Source: Calditrichaceae bacterium
GTDB lineage: Bacteria > Calditrichota > Calditrichia > RBG-13-44-9 > J075
Assembly (NCBI GenBank): GCA_013360445.1
Contig: JABWBP010000016.1
Span: 120,404 to 182,941, forward strand
DNA: 62,538 nucleotides
Reading direction: 5' to 3'
The notes beneath the pieces are model-generated. The model had not been told where the DNA came from. It ran no database searches and saw nothing but the letters and a program-made list of their open reading frames with translations. Made by a program: the position numbers and the translations under genes. Shown piece after piece: positions 1 to 8,427 of this stretch (within the stretch, counting starts at the first letter, position 1; every line of letters begins with the position of its first letter).

Positions 1-806
1 TTCGGGCGTTCGATCCGTATTTCTAAACGGCGGCGGCGGTCCTCGACCACCCAATTCACTTCTTTCTCGTTCACTGCAAGCTCCCGGATGCGCGCCCCGG
101 TGTACGTGGCAAACCGGTAAAGTTTTTGCCGATGCCACAACCCGATAATGAACCCCGGAAAGGAGCGCCCGATCCAGGGGATGATGGCGACCGAGGCGGT
201 AAAACTGCTGCCGGGAGCGGTGAAGTGGTTGCATTGGATCCAAATCCAGGCCGCGGGGAAGGATTGCCCCCAGTCTTTTTCGGTGTAACCCCGCCCGCCG
301 TTGAAATCCATCCCGCGGCCATCGATTTCCAGCACGCCTTCGATGCGGTGGTCCATGCTCACCACCCCGTGATAGCACTCCATGAAGGGCATCCAGGCGT
401 ACCAGCCCATAATGCCGGGGGATTTGAGCGTCACCGGCCAGGGAACCGCATCCCCAAAATTCAACTCGCCCCGCACCCGGGCTTTAGCGTCGTCAATATT
501 CAGGCGAATTCGAGTCGTGGAGAAATGGTTTTCCCCGATGCGAATGTCAAAGACATCATCGCGGGCCGCAAAATCATCGGCGGAGAAACGGTGAAAGGTC
601 AGCCGGTTGGCGTTGCCGTCCAATACCTGCACAAAAGCATAAGCGTCGGCGGGATTTTCCGCCAGGAAAATGCCCGGTATCACCGCCGCGCTGTGCTGTT
701 CGCAGGCGTCAACGAGCTTGAAATACCAGCCCTCGAAGAAGGGCGGTTTTTTCCCCCGGCCATGATAGCAGGCGGGTCTTAGCGCATTACGGAGAAGTTT
801 GATCAT
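1..806 (-). CDS. Tocopherol cyclase-like protein, 3' end outside window
   Basis: The frame is open from an ATG at 806 down to the window edge, 268 codons with no stop, so the C-terminus is missing. Visible motifs are FFEGWYFK at residues 23-30 and GYTEKDWG at about 173-180, followed by a Trp-rich AAWIWIQC stretch. These are hallmarks of the tocopherol-cyclase-like family (lipocalin-type fold). Plant members close the chromanol ring of tocopherol; the substrate of bacterial homologues is generally unknown, and nothing here shows tocopherol synthesis. No signal peptide is apparent. It lies upstream on the same strand from nothing else visible and is separated from the GH133 gene by a cluster of palindromes. 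Family assignment is fairly firm; function is open. Confidence 0.72.
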   Translation of the reverse strand, partial: MIKLLRNALRPACYHGRGKKPPFFEGWYFKLVDACEQHSAAVIPGIFLAENPADAYAFVQVLDGNANRLTFHRFSADDFAARDDVFDIRIGENHFSTTRIRLNIDDAKARVRGELNFGDAVPWPVTLKSPGIMGWYAWMPFMECYHGVVSMDHRIEGVLEIDGRGMDFNGGRGYTEKDWGQSFPAAWIWIQCNHFTAPGSSFTASVAIIPWIGRSFPGFIIGLWHRQKLYRFATYTGARIRELAVNEKEVNWVVEDRRRRLEIRIERP

Positions 807-819
807 CTTTTGAAAATAG

Positions 820-893
820 GAGTGCAAAGCTTCAGCTTTACACTGGGTACACGGGTATTCAATACCCCTGCAAAACTGAAGTTTTGCACTCCG
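820..893. repeat. Cluster of three short palindromes (REP-like, family I)
   Basis: Three palindromes stand side by side: an imperfect one at 822-843, GGGTATTCAATACCC at 853-867 and TGCAAAACTGAAGTTTTGCA at 869-888. Each has a TTCA or TGAA centre. The third recurs almost unchanged at 17457, 46045 (variant), 50689 and 59776, always between genes. It resembles REP/BIME elements in other bacteria; no associated transposase is in the window. Confidence 0.7.
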
Positions 894-895
894 TG

Positions 896-3800
896 TTACC
901 GCCGCAAATAGATCTCATCATACACGTTGGAATTACCGGATTCCAGCTCCCCTCCCCCGCCGTTCCACTCCCCGGCGGTTCGGCGCACTTCGCGGAACTC
1001 CCCAATTCCCCCGCCGCCATGGTCATCCTGCCCGCCGATCAACACCACGGCGTTGCGCAGGTGCTTGTCGGACAGGTATTTCACCGGCGCGGAAAAGCGC
1101 ACCTTCTTTTCCTTCGCAAACCCAATCGGGTGTGCGCTGTCCGCCGGGCGGTATTCTGCAATCGTCTCTCCCTTAGCATCCACCACCCGGTAACCGTTGC
1201 CCACGTAGATGACGAAATTATAAGCGTATTCCATGGGCACGGAGTAATTGGCGTTCATGCCCACCTTGCTGCGCCGCACTCCCACCAATTTCTCGAAATT
1301 CAAAGTGATTGCGGTGTAGGTCAACTGGTAGCCCGGCTCCGGTTTCCAGCCCGGATCGACCAGTTCCTGGTAATCGATCTCGAAATAATAGAACTGCTCA
1401 TCTTTCCAGATACGCACCCGCCGACCGTCGAATATTCCCTTTTTGAAATTCGGGTTGGTGGGATAGGTATATTTGCCGTTGGAACCCTTATCGTCGTGGG
1501 CGCGATCTTTAACGTCGAATATGAGCGGAGCCATACGCCCGCGCGCCCGGGTGGCGTCTTCCGAAGAGATCAGTTGATATTGCGGTCCCCGAAGGGCGGG
1601 AATGCTGTCATTCATGGCCGGGGTTACAAAGGCTAAATCGGTTAGAATTTTTCGCGGTTCGACGGTAACGTCCGCCGCGGTCTCATTGATCAGCACCTTG
1701 AAGGTATTTTTTTGCGGGAGAACTTTGATCGAGAGTGGCTGCACCCCGTTCCAGGGAGTCTCGAACACGATCCAGTTCGATTCAAAAGGTATTCTTGCCT
1801 GCACGGTTAAATCCGGCAGAGAGCGTTTGCCTTCCAGGCGGAATTCCCGCGCTCCTTCGACCAGGATATAATTTCCGGTTAGCACGTCGCCGCCGATGAG
1901 AATCTTAAAATTGGCCGGGAAGAGTTCCGGCGGCAGCAGGGGAGAGAAGCGGATTTGCCCGCGGGACAAATCCGGGCGGATGCCCAACAGGTCTTCATGC
2001 CAGTTGCGAATGAATTCCGCCAGGTTCCAGGCCTGGGAAACCGTACCGGAGGTGCGCACCCGCTCGCTGCCCGGGCGCGGCCAGCTCTCTAACAGCTCCG
2101 AGTAACTTCCGATGGCGTCTTCCTCTAAAATTTGCCGTGAGGCTTCTTTCAGCAAAGAGACGCCCAGCCCGGTATGGTAAGGCAGCAGGGCGGAGATCAG
2201 TGGGCCGCTCACCCAGGTCCAGATAATGCCGTTGTGGTAAGCCGCGTCGGGAACGTAGTAAGGCGGGTAATGGTGATAAGGATGGAAATTGGAATCGCTC
2301 TGCGCCAGGGACGCAACGCCCCAGGGATAGACCAGGTTGCCCATCAACTCCCGCAAGACCGCCTCCTGCTGCGCCGGTTCCAGGAGCGGATTTTCCCCCG
2401 CGCCATTCCGTGGAACGGTGAGGGCAAAAACGCTGTTGGGGCGAATTTGGGGATCGGCGCTGTTATCTTCATTCAAATGATCGGCGAGGCGGTTTTTCTC
2501 GCGATTCCAAAAATAGTATTTGAAATTCTGGCGCAGGCGGTTTTCCAACAAGCGCCAGCTTTCCGCCCATTCTTTGTATCCCAGTCGCTCCGCCCAGTCA
2601 ATGGAAATGCGAATTTGCTCCCGCCACAGCGCCTGGATTTCTAGCGCCCGGTTGCCGCGCGGCGACCAGGGTCCCTCCGAACCCACCGCGTCCATCCAGG
2701 TTTCCGCGTCGGCGTGGGTAAGGAAGCCGTACTCATCCAGGTGGTACTTGATCGCGCCGTCCATAGCTTTTTTGAGCACGGGGAAGATTTCACCGATGAA
2801 ATCGCTATCGCCGCTGTACTGCACGTATTTTTCGCAGGCGAGCACGAACCAGGGAGTGCCGTCGGTGGTGTTGTAGATGATCTCGTTGAGCATCACCCGG
2901 TTGGGAATCCGGCCATAAAACGGGGAATTGGCGTCCAGGTTTTGGAATTTGGAGAAGGAAACCAGCACTTCTTTCGCCTTCTCGAACTGGCCGGTGCAGA
3001 GCAGCGCCCCGGGCAGGGAGATGAAGCTGTCGCGCCCCCAATAATTATTGAACCAGGGCAATCCTGCCCAGATGCCTTCGCCGCGCTGCCGGGTCACTAA
3101 ATCATCCAGGGAAAATAAAGCCCAGGCAAAGGCGCGGTTGAGAGCGGTCTCGGGAACGCTTAAACCGGCGCGGCTCAGCAGGTTTTCCAGGCGCTCGCGG
3201 CGGCGGCCGGCCGGCAAATCCGTTTGGTGGCGAAACGTTTCCAGGGTTCGCGCCAGCCCTTCCCGCTCGAATTCGAATACCACCGCAAAATATCCATCCT
3301 GCACGCCGGCGGCTGCAAGAACCGGGAATGAAGACCCGGCATTCCCGCCGGAAGCGGATTTGCCGGATTGGGTTGCCGCGGGTTCCATAGCGACTGCAAG
3401 GTCTCCCGGGCTGCCCCAGGCAGATACGGCCGCCCAGCAAGGTTTCTCCGCGGGGAGGCGGTTGGTTTTCCCGATGGCGGCCTGCTGCGCCTCATCCCAG
3501 CGCCATTCCAGGTCTGACAACACCTCGTCAAAGCGGGGCCGGAAGCGAAGATCGAGAGGATTTTTGGCCGAAATTTTTACCAGGATCGCGTTCAAAGAGT
3601 CGAGGAAGTAAAACGTTTCCGTGAATTCGGGGAAACGCCGTTCCAGGCGATCCGGGTAGAGGGTAATGGATTCGGCGCGGTCGCGCCCCGGCGGGGTTTC
3701 CTGCGGTAAGAATTCATAATCCCGCAGGTAGCGCTGCTCCAATATGGTATATCCCTGGTGCGCGGGGAGATTTTCCTGTTGGGTTTCCCCAAACCAGAAG

Positions 3801-3952
3801 GCGGCGATCTTGTTGGTAAAAACAAACTGGTGGGATTGCCGGGGAGACACGCTGAAGGCGTATTCATCCAATTGCGGCAAACGTTCCTGCGCCGCTGAAA
3901 AAGCGCTCAGGAGCAGCATACCCATAATGGCTGAGCAGGATTTCATGTTCAT
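896..3952 (-). CDS. Exported GH133-type glucanase (glycogen debranching enzyme-like) with glucodextranase C-terminal domain
   Basis: The 1018-residue product starts with a signal peptide (MNMKSCSAIMGMLLLSAFSA). The middle is an (alpha/alpha)6 barrel of the glycogen-debranching/amylo-alpha-1,6-glucosidase type: NNYWGRDSFISLPG at about 300 and ETWMDAVG followed by NRALEIQALW near 415-440. The last roughly 240 residues resemble the glucodextranase C-terminal domain, with a DDKGSNGKYTYPT stretch followed by FKKGIFDG. Cytosolic debranching enzymes lack both the signal and this tail, so an extracytoplasmic alpha-glucan-degrading enzyme is inferred. It follows the isomerase gene on the same strand, separated by an inverted heptamer repeat. 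Exact bond specificity cannot be told from sequence. Confidence 0.82.
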   Translation of the reverse strand: MNMKSCSAIMGMLLLSAFSAAQERLPQLDEYAFSVSPRQSHQFVFTNKIAAFWFGETQQENLPAHQGYTILEQRYLRDYEFLPQETPPGRDRAESITLYPDRLERRFPEFTETFYFLDSLNAILVKISAKNPLDLRFRPRFDEVLSDLEWRWDEAQQAAIGKTNRLPAEKPCWAAVSAWGSPGDLAVAMEPAATQSGKSASGGNAGSSFPVLAAAGVQDGYFAVVFEFEREGLARTLETFRHQTDLPAGRRRERLENLLSRAGLSVPETALNRAFAWALFSLDDLVTRQRGEGIWAGLPWFNNYWGRDSFISLPGALLCTGQFEKAKEVLVSFSKFQNLDANSPFYGRIPNRVMLNEIIYNTTDGTPWFVLACEKYVQYSGDSDFIGEIFPVLKKAMDGAIKYHLDEYGFLTHADAETWMDAVGSEGPWSPRGNRALEIQALWREQIRISIDWAERLGYKEWAESWRLLENRLRQNFKYYFWNREKNRLADHLNEDNSADPQIRPNSVFALTVPRNGAGENPLLEPAQQEAVLRELMGNLVYPWGVASLAQSDSNFHPYHHYPPYYVPDAAYHNGIIWTWVSGPLISALLPYHTGLGVSLLKEASRQILEEDAIGSYSELLESWPRPGSERVRTSGTVSQAWNLAEFIRNWHEDLLGIRPDLSRGQIRFSPLLPPELFPANFKILIGGDVLTGNYILVEGAREFRLEGKRSLPDLTVQARIPFESNWIVFETPWNGVQPLSIKVLPQKNTFKVLINETAADVTVEPRKILTDLAFVTPAMNDSIPALRGPQYQLISSEDATRARGRMAPLIFDVKDRAHDDKGSNGKYTYPTNPNFKKGIFDGRRVRIWKDEQFYYFEIDYQELVDPGWKPEPGYQLTYTAITLNFEKLVGVRRSKVGMNANYSVPMEYAYNFVIYVGNGYRVVDAKGETIAEYRPADSAHPIGFAKEKKVRFSAPVKYLSDKHLRNAVVLIGGQDDHGGGGIGEFREVRRTAGEWNGGGGELESGNSNVYDEIYLRR

Positions 3953-3991
3953 ATTCGTAAACTTGCTTATGGTTTATCATTGTGCATAGTG

Positions 3992-4098
3992 GAGAGAGCA
4001 GAGAGCATAGGGCATGGAGCATAGAGATATTCTGCCCGCACTCTTCACCACGCTCTCGCGCCATGCGCTCTGCGGTATGCGCTATGCTCCATGCCCCT
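3992..4098. repeat. Inverted pair of heptamer tandem arrays (locus A)
   Basis: The left arm at 3994-4028 is a run of 7-base units of the form TRGRGCA (GAGAGCA, GAGAGCA, TAGGGCA, TGGAGCA). The right arm at 4064-4098 is a run of TGCNCYN units (TGCGCTC, TGCGGTA, TGCGCTA, TGCTCCA, TGCCCCT), the reverse complement of the left. About 35 bases lie between the arms. It sits between two same-strand genes, and the right arm touches the stop codon of the isomerase gene. Confidence 0.8.
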
Positions 4099-5809
4099 AC
4101 CCGCGCTTGCGCAGCAGTTTGGCCTGGTTTTCGCCCCCGTTCAGCAAATAGAGCAGCGGCAGGGGCCGGTCAACACCCTCGCGGAAGATTGGCATCTCCT
4201 TCCAGGGGGTAATCGAGAGCACGTTGGCGAGGTCCATCCAGTATTGCAGCCGGGCGGTCTTCAGATTCCAGACCATGTGAAAATGGTTGGCCGGGGCGTA
4301 GTGCTTGTATTCCGCCATGGTGGCGTGCCGCGGGGTTACAAAAGTGTGCGGCCAGGTGGGCGTGGAGGTGCGGCAGATCGCTTCGGAGAGTTTCTCCGGC
4401 GGCTGCACGGTAACCGCTTCATCCCAGACTATCCCGAACATTCCCGAAAGCGCGCTGTAGGTCAGCCGCGCGGCAATCCCCTCGATGCCGCCGGGCGAAA
4501 GGAAAGTAACCGAATTCCCTCCACCCGGAAAATAGTGCGGATCGGCCAGGGGGAAAGAGATTTTCTCCATGATTTTCCCGACCGGGCTGCCCGGCAGCGC
4601 CGCCCAGTCAAAAGATGCGGAACCAGAGTTGCAGCCATCTACCAGGCCGCGTTGCTCCCATAACGTATCCCCGGAGAGCCGCACCTTCAGTTTTTTCGCC
4701 AGGTCGAGCAGTTCCCAGCTTTCCCAGACCTTCCGGAAATCCATGAACAGGGGCGGATTTCCGCCGGAAAGCCAAACCATGAACAACTGGGTGAGCAGCG
4801 CCTGCACGTCCGCCTCGGTGGCGTAAGGCAGCGCCGGTTTGGGACCGTTGTGGTCGAAGGTGGAATTGAACAGGGATTCCATGATGTCCGCCACCGGCAG
4901 CGGGGTTCCCCGCAAATCCGATCCCCATTCCAACTGGCTCATAAATCCGCCGCCCACGGCATCGAGGTCTTTCATTAAATCACGCACGATCAGGTACATC
5001 GCCAGGCTCTGGTTCAGGCGCTGCTCGTCGGCTTCGTCGCGCAGCTCCAGGCGCTTCCCGGCGTGGCGGCCCAGCCAGTCGCGCAGTTCTTTCAATTCTT
5101 TCTGATCGTAGGATTTTTTGAGCAGCATATCCGCCAGCAATTTCATATCTAAACGGGTAATTTCCAGCCCGAAAACATTGCGGGTGGCGGAAACGTGCGG
5201 CAGGGCGGTTTCCATGCCCATGGAATCATGCCCGAAAATCACCACGCGGCGGCCCTTCAATCCCTGGTAAGCGGCCGCGGCGTAACACCAATCCACTAAG
5301 GCGGTTTTGGTTTTTTCGCTCATCCGCGGATTTTGCCCGGTATCCGGCCAGTTGCCCACGTTGATGTGCAGCAATCCCCCGTACTGGGCAATAGCCCCGG
5401 AAACCGCGTGGGTAAACACCACGCCCGGTTTCGGCCCGCTGTTGCCGCAGGTAAAATTCAGGGGAGTGCCCGGGGGAAAATGGCCGAGCAGGGAAAGCAC
5501 CGTCAACTGCGGAAACGCCCAGGTATCCGGCGCGCAGATGAGAATATTGACTCCCTGCGCTTTGAACTGCCGCGCCACTGCGTCCGCCTGGGTTTCGCCG
5601 TCCACCAGCAAGTCGGAATAAACCACCGGAACGGCGCCGCCGCCGGGCAATTTGAGCTCGCCGGCGATGTTTTCGGCGACCATTTGCACAATATTCGCCG
5701 CCCGGTCGCGGGCATCGCGGTCGATGCGGGGATCGCCGGTAGCAAATACCCCGATGAGCGGCCCTTCCTGCCGGGAAGAATTTTGGGGGGACAATTTAAT
5801 CGCGTTCAT
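4097..5809 (-). CDS. L-fucose/D-arabinose isomerase family protein
   Basis: The 570-residue length fits fucose isomerases. Motifs run in family order: VFATGDPRID at the N-terminus, HDSMGME, GGGFMSQLEW followed by ESLFNSTFDHNG, ADPHYFPGGGNS, TWPHTF and YAPANHFHMVWN near the C-terminus. The family interconverts L-fucose/L-fuculose and D-arabinose/D-ribulose in the cytosol using Mn2+. The start at 5809 has GGAGG six bases upstream. It is divergent from the LacI-type regulator with 188 bp between, the usual place for a regulated promoter; an imperfect inverted repeat (CAAAC...GTTTG, 5895-5912) lies there. No fuculokinase or aldolase is adjacent; a ribulokinase lies 25 kb away. Substrate is therefore uncertain. 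Confidence 0.82.
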   Translation of the reverse strand: MNAIKLSPQNSSRQEGPLIGVFATGDPRIDRDARDRAANIVQMVAENIAGELKLPGGGAVPVVYSDLLVDGETQADAVARQFKAQGVNILICAPDTWAFPQLTVLSLLGHFPPGTPLNFTCGNSGPKPGVVFTHAVSGAIAQYGGLLHINVGNWPDTGQNPRMSEKTKTALVDWCYAAAAYQGLKGRRVVIFGHDSMGMETALPHVSATRNVFGLEITRLDMKLLADMLLKKSYDQKELKELRDWLGRHAGKRLELRDEADEQRLNQSLAMYLIVRDLMKDLDAVGGGFMSQLEWGSDLRGTPLPVADIMESLFNSTFDHNGPKPALPYATEADVQALLTQLFMVWLSGGNPPLFMDFRKVWESWELLDLAKKLKVRLSGDTLWEQRGLVDGCNSGSASFDWAALPGSPVGKIMEKISFPLADPHYFPGGGNSVTFLSPGGIEGIAARLTYSALSGMFGIVWDEAVTVQPPEKLSEAICRTSTPTWPHTFVTPRHATMAEYKHYAPANHFHMVWNLKTARLQYWMDLANVLSITPWKEMPIFREGVDRPLPLLYLLNGGENQAKLLRKRG

Positions 5810-5997
5810 CGCTGCCTCCGCTGGTTTTGTGCAGACCGCCGATTCGCACCATTCCCGCTGCGGTCGGGAAATTATCCTGCGGGATATTGTAAACCAAACA
5901 TTTTTTAGTTTGATTTTCGGAAAAATTTTTTGAACTTTGGCTCGTTCTTCAAAAAATCGCTATCGGATGCGCCCTTAATCGAGGGAAAGAGATCGTT

Positions 5998-7026
5998 TTG
6001 TCCAAAAAGCGCGTTACTGCCAAAGAGATTGCCCGGGAATTAGGTATTTCGGTGATGACCGTTTCCCGCGCCTTGAATAACCGCCCTAACGTGGACGCGG
6101 AGACCCGCTCCCGGGTGCAAGAGGCCGCCCGGCGGTTAGGCTACGTGCCCAACCGCATCGCCAAGAGCCTGGTACTACAACGCACTCACATCATCGGGGT
6201 GGTGGTGCCGGAAATTACCCACTCTTTTTTCCCGGAAGCGATTCGCGGAATCGAAGAGGCGGCCTTCCAGGCCGGGTATCACATCATCCTGACCCATTCT
6301 TCAGAGGATGCAACGCGAGAAGAAGAGGTAATCCATTTGCTGGAATCCCAGCGGGTGGACGGCATCCTCATCTCGAAAGCGCAAACTGTGGAAGAGAACC
6401 GGATCTATCAGCAACTGTTAGAGCGAAAAGTGCCCCTGGTTTTCTTTGACCGCTGCGTGCCGGGAATCGGCGCCGATTGCGTCAGTGTGGACGATGAAGC
6501 GGGCGCCAAACGGATCACCGAGCATTTGATCAAAATTCACGGCTACCAGCGGATCGCCCATCTCAGCGGGCCACAGCATATATCCATTGGCAGAAGCCGT
6601 TTGGAGGGATTCAAAAAAGCATTGCAGGAGAATCACTGGCCCTTTTACCAGGATCTGGTGGTGGAAGCGGGCTTTCACGAAACGGGAGGATACCACGCCA
6701 TGAAAATCCTTTTGGAATTCCCCCCGGAGCAATGGCCCCGGGCCGTGGTGGCGGTAAACGATCCCGCAGCCTTCGGGGCAATGAAAGCGATCCGGGAAAT
6801 GCAATTAGGAATTCCCGGCGATATTGCCCTGGTAGGTTTCTCGGATGATATTCGGGCGGAACTAATGCCCGTTCCCCTGACCACGGTGCGCCAGCCCGCC
6901 TACGAGGTGGGGAAAAAAGCCGCGGAACGTCTGATCGAGACCATCGAGGGGAATTCCGGGCAAACCCTGGAGATCGTTCTGGCAACGGAGCAGATCATCC
7001 GCCGCTCCTGCGGCTGCAACCCGTGA
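5998..7026 (+). CDS. LacI/GalR-family transcriptional regulator
   Basis: The 342-residue protein begins at a TTG codon preceded by GAGGGAAAGAG; no better in-frame ATG exists before the DNA-binding domain. Residues 5-55 form the LacI helix-turn-helix (TAKEIARELGISVMTVSRAL), with the hinge helix near GYVPNRIAKSL. The rest is the periplasmic-binding-protein-like effector domain ending in RRSCGC. Such proteins bind a sugar or sugar phosphate and release operator DNA. Divergent fucI-like and downstream epimerase/galK genes are plausible targets, and a CG-centred palindrome lies at 7158-7173. The effector is unknown. Confidence 0.93.
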   Translation: MSKKRVTAKEIARELGISVMTVSRALNNRPNVDAETRSRVQEAARRLGYVPNRIAKSLVLQRTHIIGVVVPEITHSFFPEAIRGIEEAAFQAGYHIILTHSSEDATREEEVIHLLESQRVDGILISKAQTVEENRIYQQLLERKVPLVFFDRCVPGIGADCVSVDDEAGAKRITEHLIKIHGYQRIAHLSGPQHISIGRSRLEGFKKALQENHWPFYQDLVVEAGFHETGGYHAMKILLEFPPEQWPRAVVAVNDPAAFGAMKAIREMQLGIPGDIALVGFSDDIRAELMPVPLTTVRQPAYEVGKKAAERLIETIEGNSGQTLEIVLATEQIIRRSCGCNP

Positions 7027-7118
7027 CGCGCCGCCGGTTTTCGTCAAAACGACGCTATGGAGTTGCGCATATCTGCTCTCTCCTGTTGCGGAAATTATTC
7101 AAATCTTCGATTTCTCTC

Positions 7119-7147
7119 TTGACATTTGTGTTTTGATCATGTAAACT
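7119..7147 (+). promoter_or_regulatory. Sigma-70-type promoter upstream of the epimerase-galK genes
   Basis: TTGACA at 7119-7124 and TAAACT at 7142-7147 are separated by exactly 17 bases. A transcript starting near 7154 would cover the epimerase and galactokinase genes with a leader of about 230 nt. The rest of the 7027-7382 gap holds the operator-like palindrome at 7158-7173 and nothing else I recognise. Confidence 0.6.
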
Positions 7148-7157
7148 TTATTCAGCT

Positions 7158-7173
7158 ATGTTAACGATAACAT
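7158..7173. promoter_or_regulatory. LacI-family operator-like palindrome
   Basis: ATGTTAACGATAACAT has a central CG and arms that match in seven of eight positions, the typical shape of LacI/GalR/CcpA operators. It lies just downstream of the predicted transcription start, where a bound repressor would block initiation. A half-site-like ATGTTATCG follows at 7196. The LacI-type regulator encoded just upstream is the obvious candidate to bind it; this is inference. Confidence 0.5.
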
Positions 7174-7382
7174 TCACAAAGAAGACGGCCTGCATATGTT
7201 ATCGATGTCGCCCAAAATGCTTCCTGCTGCATCCACAACGGCCTGTTCCGTCCGTTTCTGCTCACTGAAGAATTTATCGGCTTTAAAGATACAAATATCC
7301 TTAAAATATAACGTTCCGAATGCTGCTGCCCGGGCCGCCGGGCCTCGAATCCGCTTTCGTTTCAACGCTCCGTTCGTTTAGA

Positions 7383-8375
7383 ATGCGAATGAACACCGAA
7401 TGCTGGCAAGAGAAGGGATTAAAATACCTTTGCCTGGAAAACGAGCGGGTAAAGGTGGTCTTCCTGCCGGAGATTGGCGGAAAGATGATCGAGATGATCA
7501 ACAAAATGACCGGGCGGCAATTTTTACTGCCGCCTTCCGGGGAAGAAAAGCCGTACCGCCCGGCTTTTTACGGAGCGAATTTTGCGGATTACGATGCCAG
7601 CGGCTTCGATGAATGCTTTCCCACTATTTCGCCTTCAGGTTATTTTGCCCCCGCTGCCGCGGCGCATTCCCCCGCCCTGTTCTTCCCGGATCACGGGGAA
7701 TTATGGTCGCAACCCTGGCGCTACGAGATTGCCGGCGATGAAGTCCGGCTGCAAGCGCAAGGCGTGCGGCAGGGGTATCTCTTCACCAAAAAGGTATCCC
7801 TGCGGCAAAACAAGATTATTTTGGACTATCTGCTCCAAAACTCTTCCCCGTTTCCCTTTTCTTACATCTGGGCGGCCCACCCCCTCCTCCGGGTAACGCC
7901 GGGGAATAAACTGCTCCTTCCGGAGAGCATCGATCGGGTTCTCCTGAACTGGGTTTCCGATCAACAATTGGGTGATTTCGGAACGGTACTGCCCTGGCCG
8001 GCGCTCTTTGCGCCCGGCGATCCGACCGACTATTCCGCGGTTCAAAACGGCTCTCATAACCTGGCAGTGAAATGCTTTACTTTCGCCTTAGACCGGGGAT
8101 TTGCCGGGGTTTATTACCAGGACAGCGATGAAACCCTGCTGTTTCAGTTCGACCCGGCTGCGGTTCCCTACCTGGGCGTGTGGCTTTGTTATGGCGGTTG
8201 GCCGGCGGAGGAGCCGGGTAAACATTTTACGGTCGCCCTGGAGCCGAGCAGCGGGCGCCCGGATTCCTTAGAAATCGCCATCGAGCGGCAGGAGTGCGCC
8301 CATATTGGCGCGGGGGAACAGAAGCAGTGGCGATTGGAAATCAGCCTGTGGGAAGGGCGGAGGGTGGGGGATTGA
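7383..8375 (+). CDS. Aldose 1-epimerase-like (galactose mutarotase fold) protein
   Basis: About 330 residues. The mutarotase-like beta-sandwich is suggested by VKVVFLPEIGGKMIEM near the N-terminus, the DECFPTI segment, FFPDHGELW and a late FQFDPAAVPYLGVWLCYGGW. Family members interconvert sugar anomers, or simply bind carbohydrate. The start is unclear: ATGs at 7320, 7383 and 7389 are in frame and none has a good ribosome site; residues before 7383 look unlike the family. It is followed closely by galactokinase, which supports a role in galactose catabolism. It lacks the tight canonical galM motifs, so galM itself is not asserted. Confidence 0.72.
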   Translation: MRMNTECWQEKGLKYLCLENERVKVVFLPEIGGKMIEMINKMTGRQFLLPPSGEEKPYRPAFYGANFADYDASGFDECFPTISPSGYFAPAAAAHSPALFFPDHGELWSQPWRYEIAGDEVRLQAQGVRQGYLFTKKVSLRQNKIILDYLLQNSSPFPFSYIWAAHPLLRVTPGNKLLLPESIDRVLLNWVSDQQLGDFGTVLPWPALFAPGDPTDYSAVQNGSHNLAVKCFTFALDRGFAGVYYQDSDETLLFQFDPAAVPYLGVWLCYGGWPAEEPGKHFTVALEPSSGRPDSLEIAIERQECAHIGAGEQKQWRLEISLWEGRRVGD

Positions 8376-8404
8376 AGATTGAAAATTGAAGATTGAAGAT
8401 TAAA
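8370..8404 (+). repeat. Heptamer tandem repeat, GATTGAA type
   Basis: Five consecutive 7-base units (GATTGAA, GATTGAA, AATTGAA, GATTGAA, GATTAAA) begin at the stop codon of the epimerase-like gene and end about 24 bases before galK. There is no opposing arm. It belongs with the other short-period arrays of this window. Confidence 0.75.
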
Positions 8405-8427
8405 AGAGGATTTGCGGGCAGGCGCTT

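Noticed and set aside
126-782. Plus-strand frame of 218 codons
   Set aside because: Antisense to the tocopherol-cyclase-like gene, whose motifs are clear.
7174-7381. Opposed frames of 61-63 codons in the 7027-7382 gap
   Set aside because: They lie in the probable leader of the epimerase-like gene; neither has a ribosome site or family.
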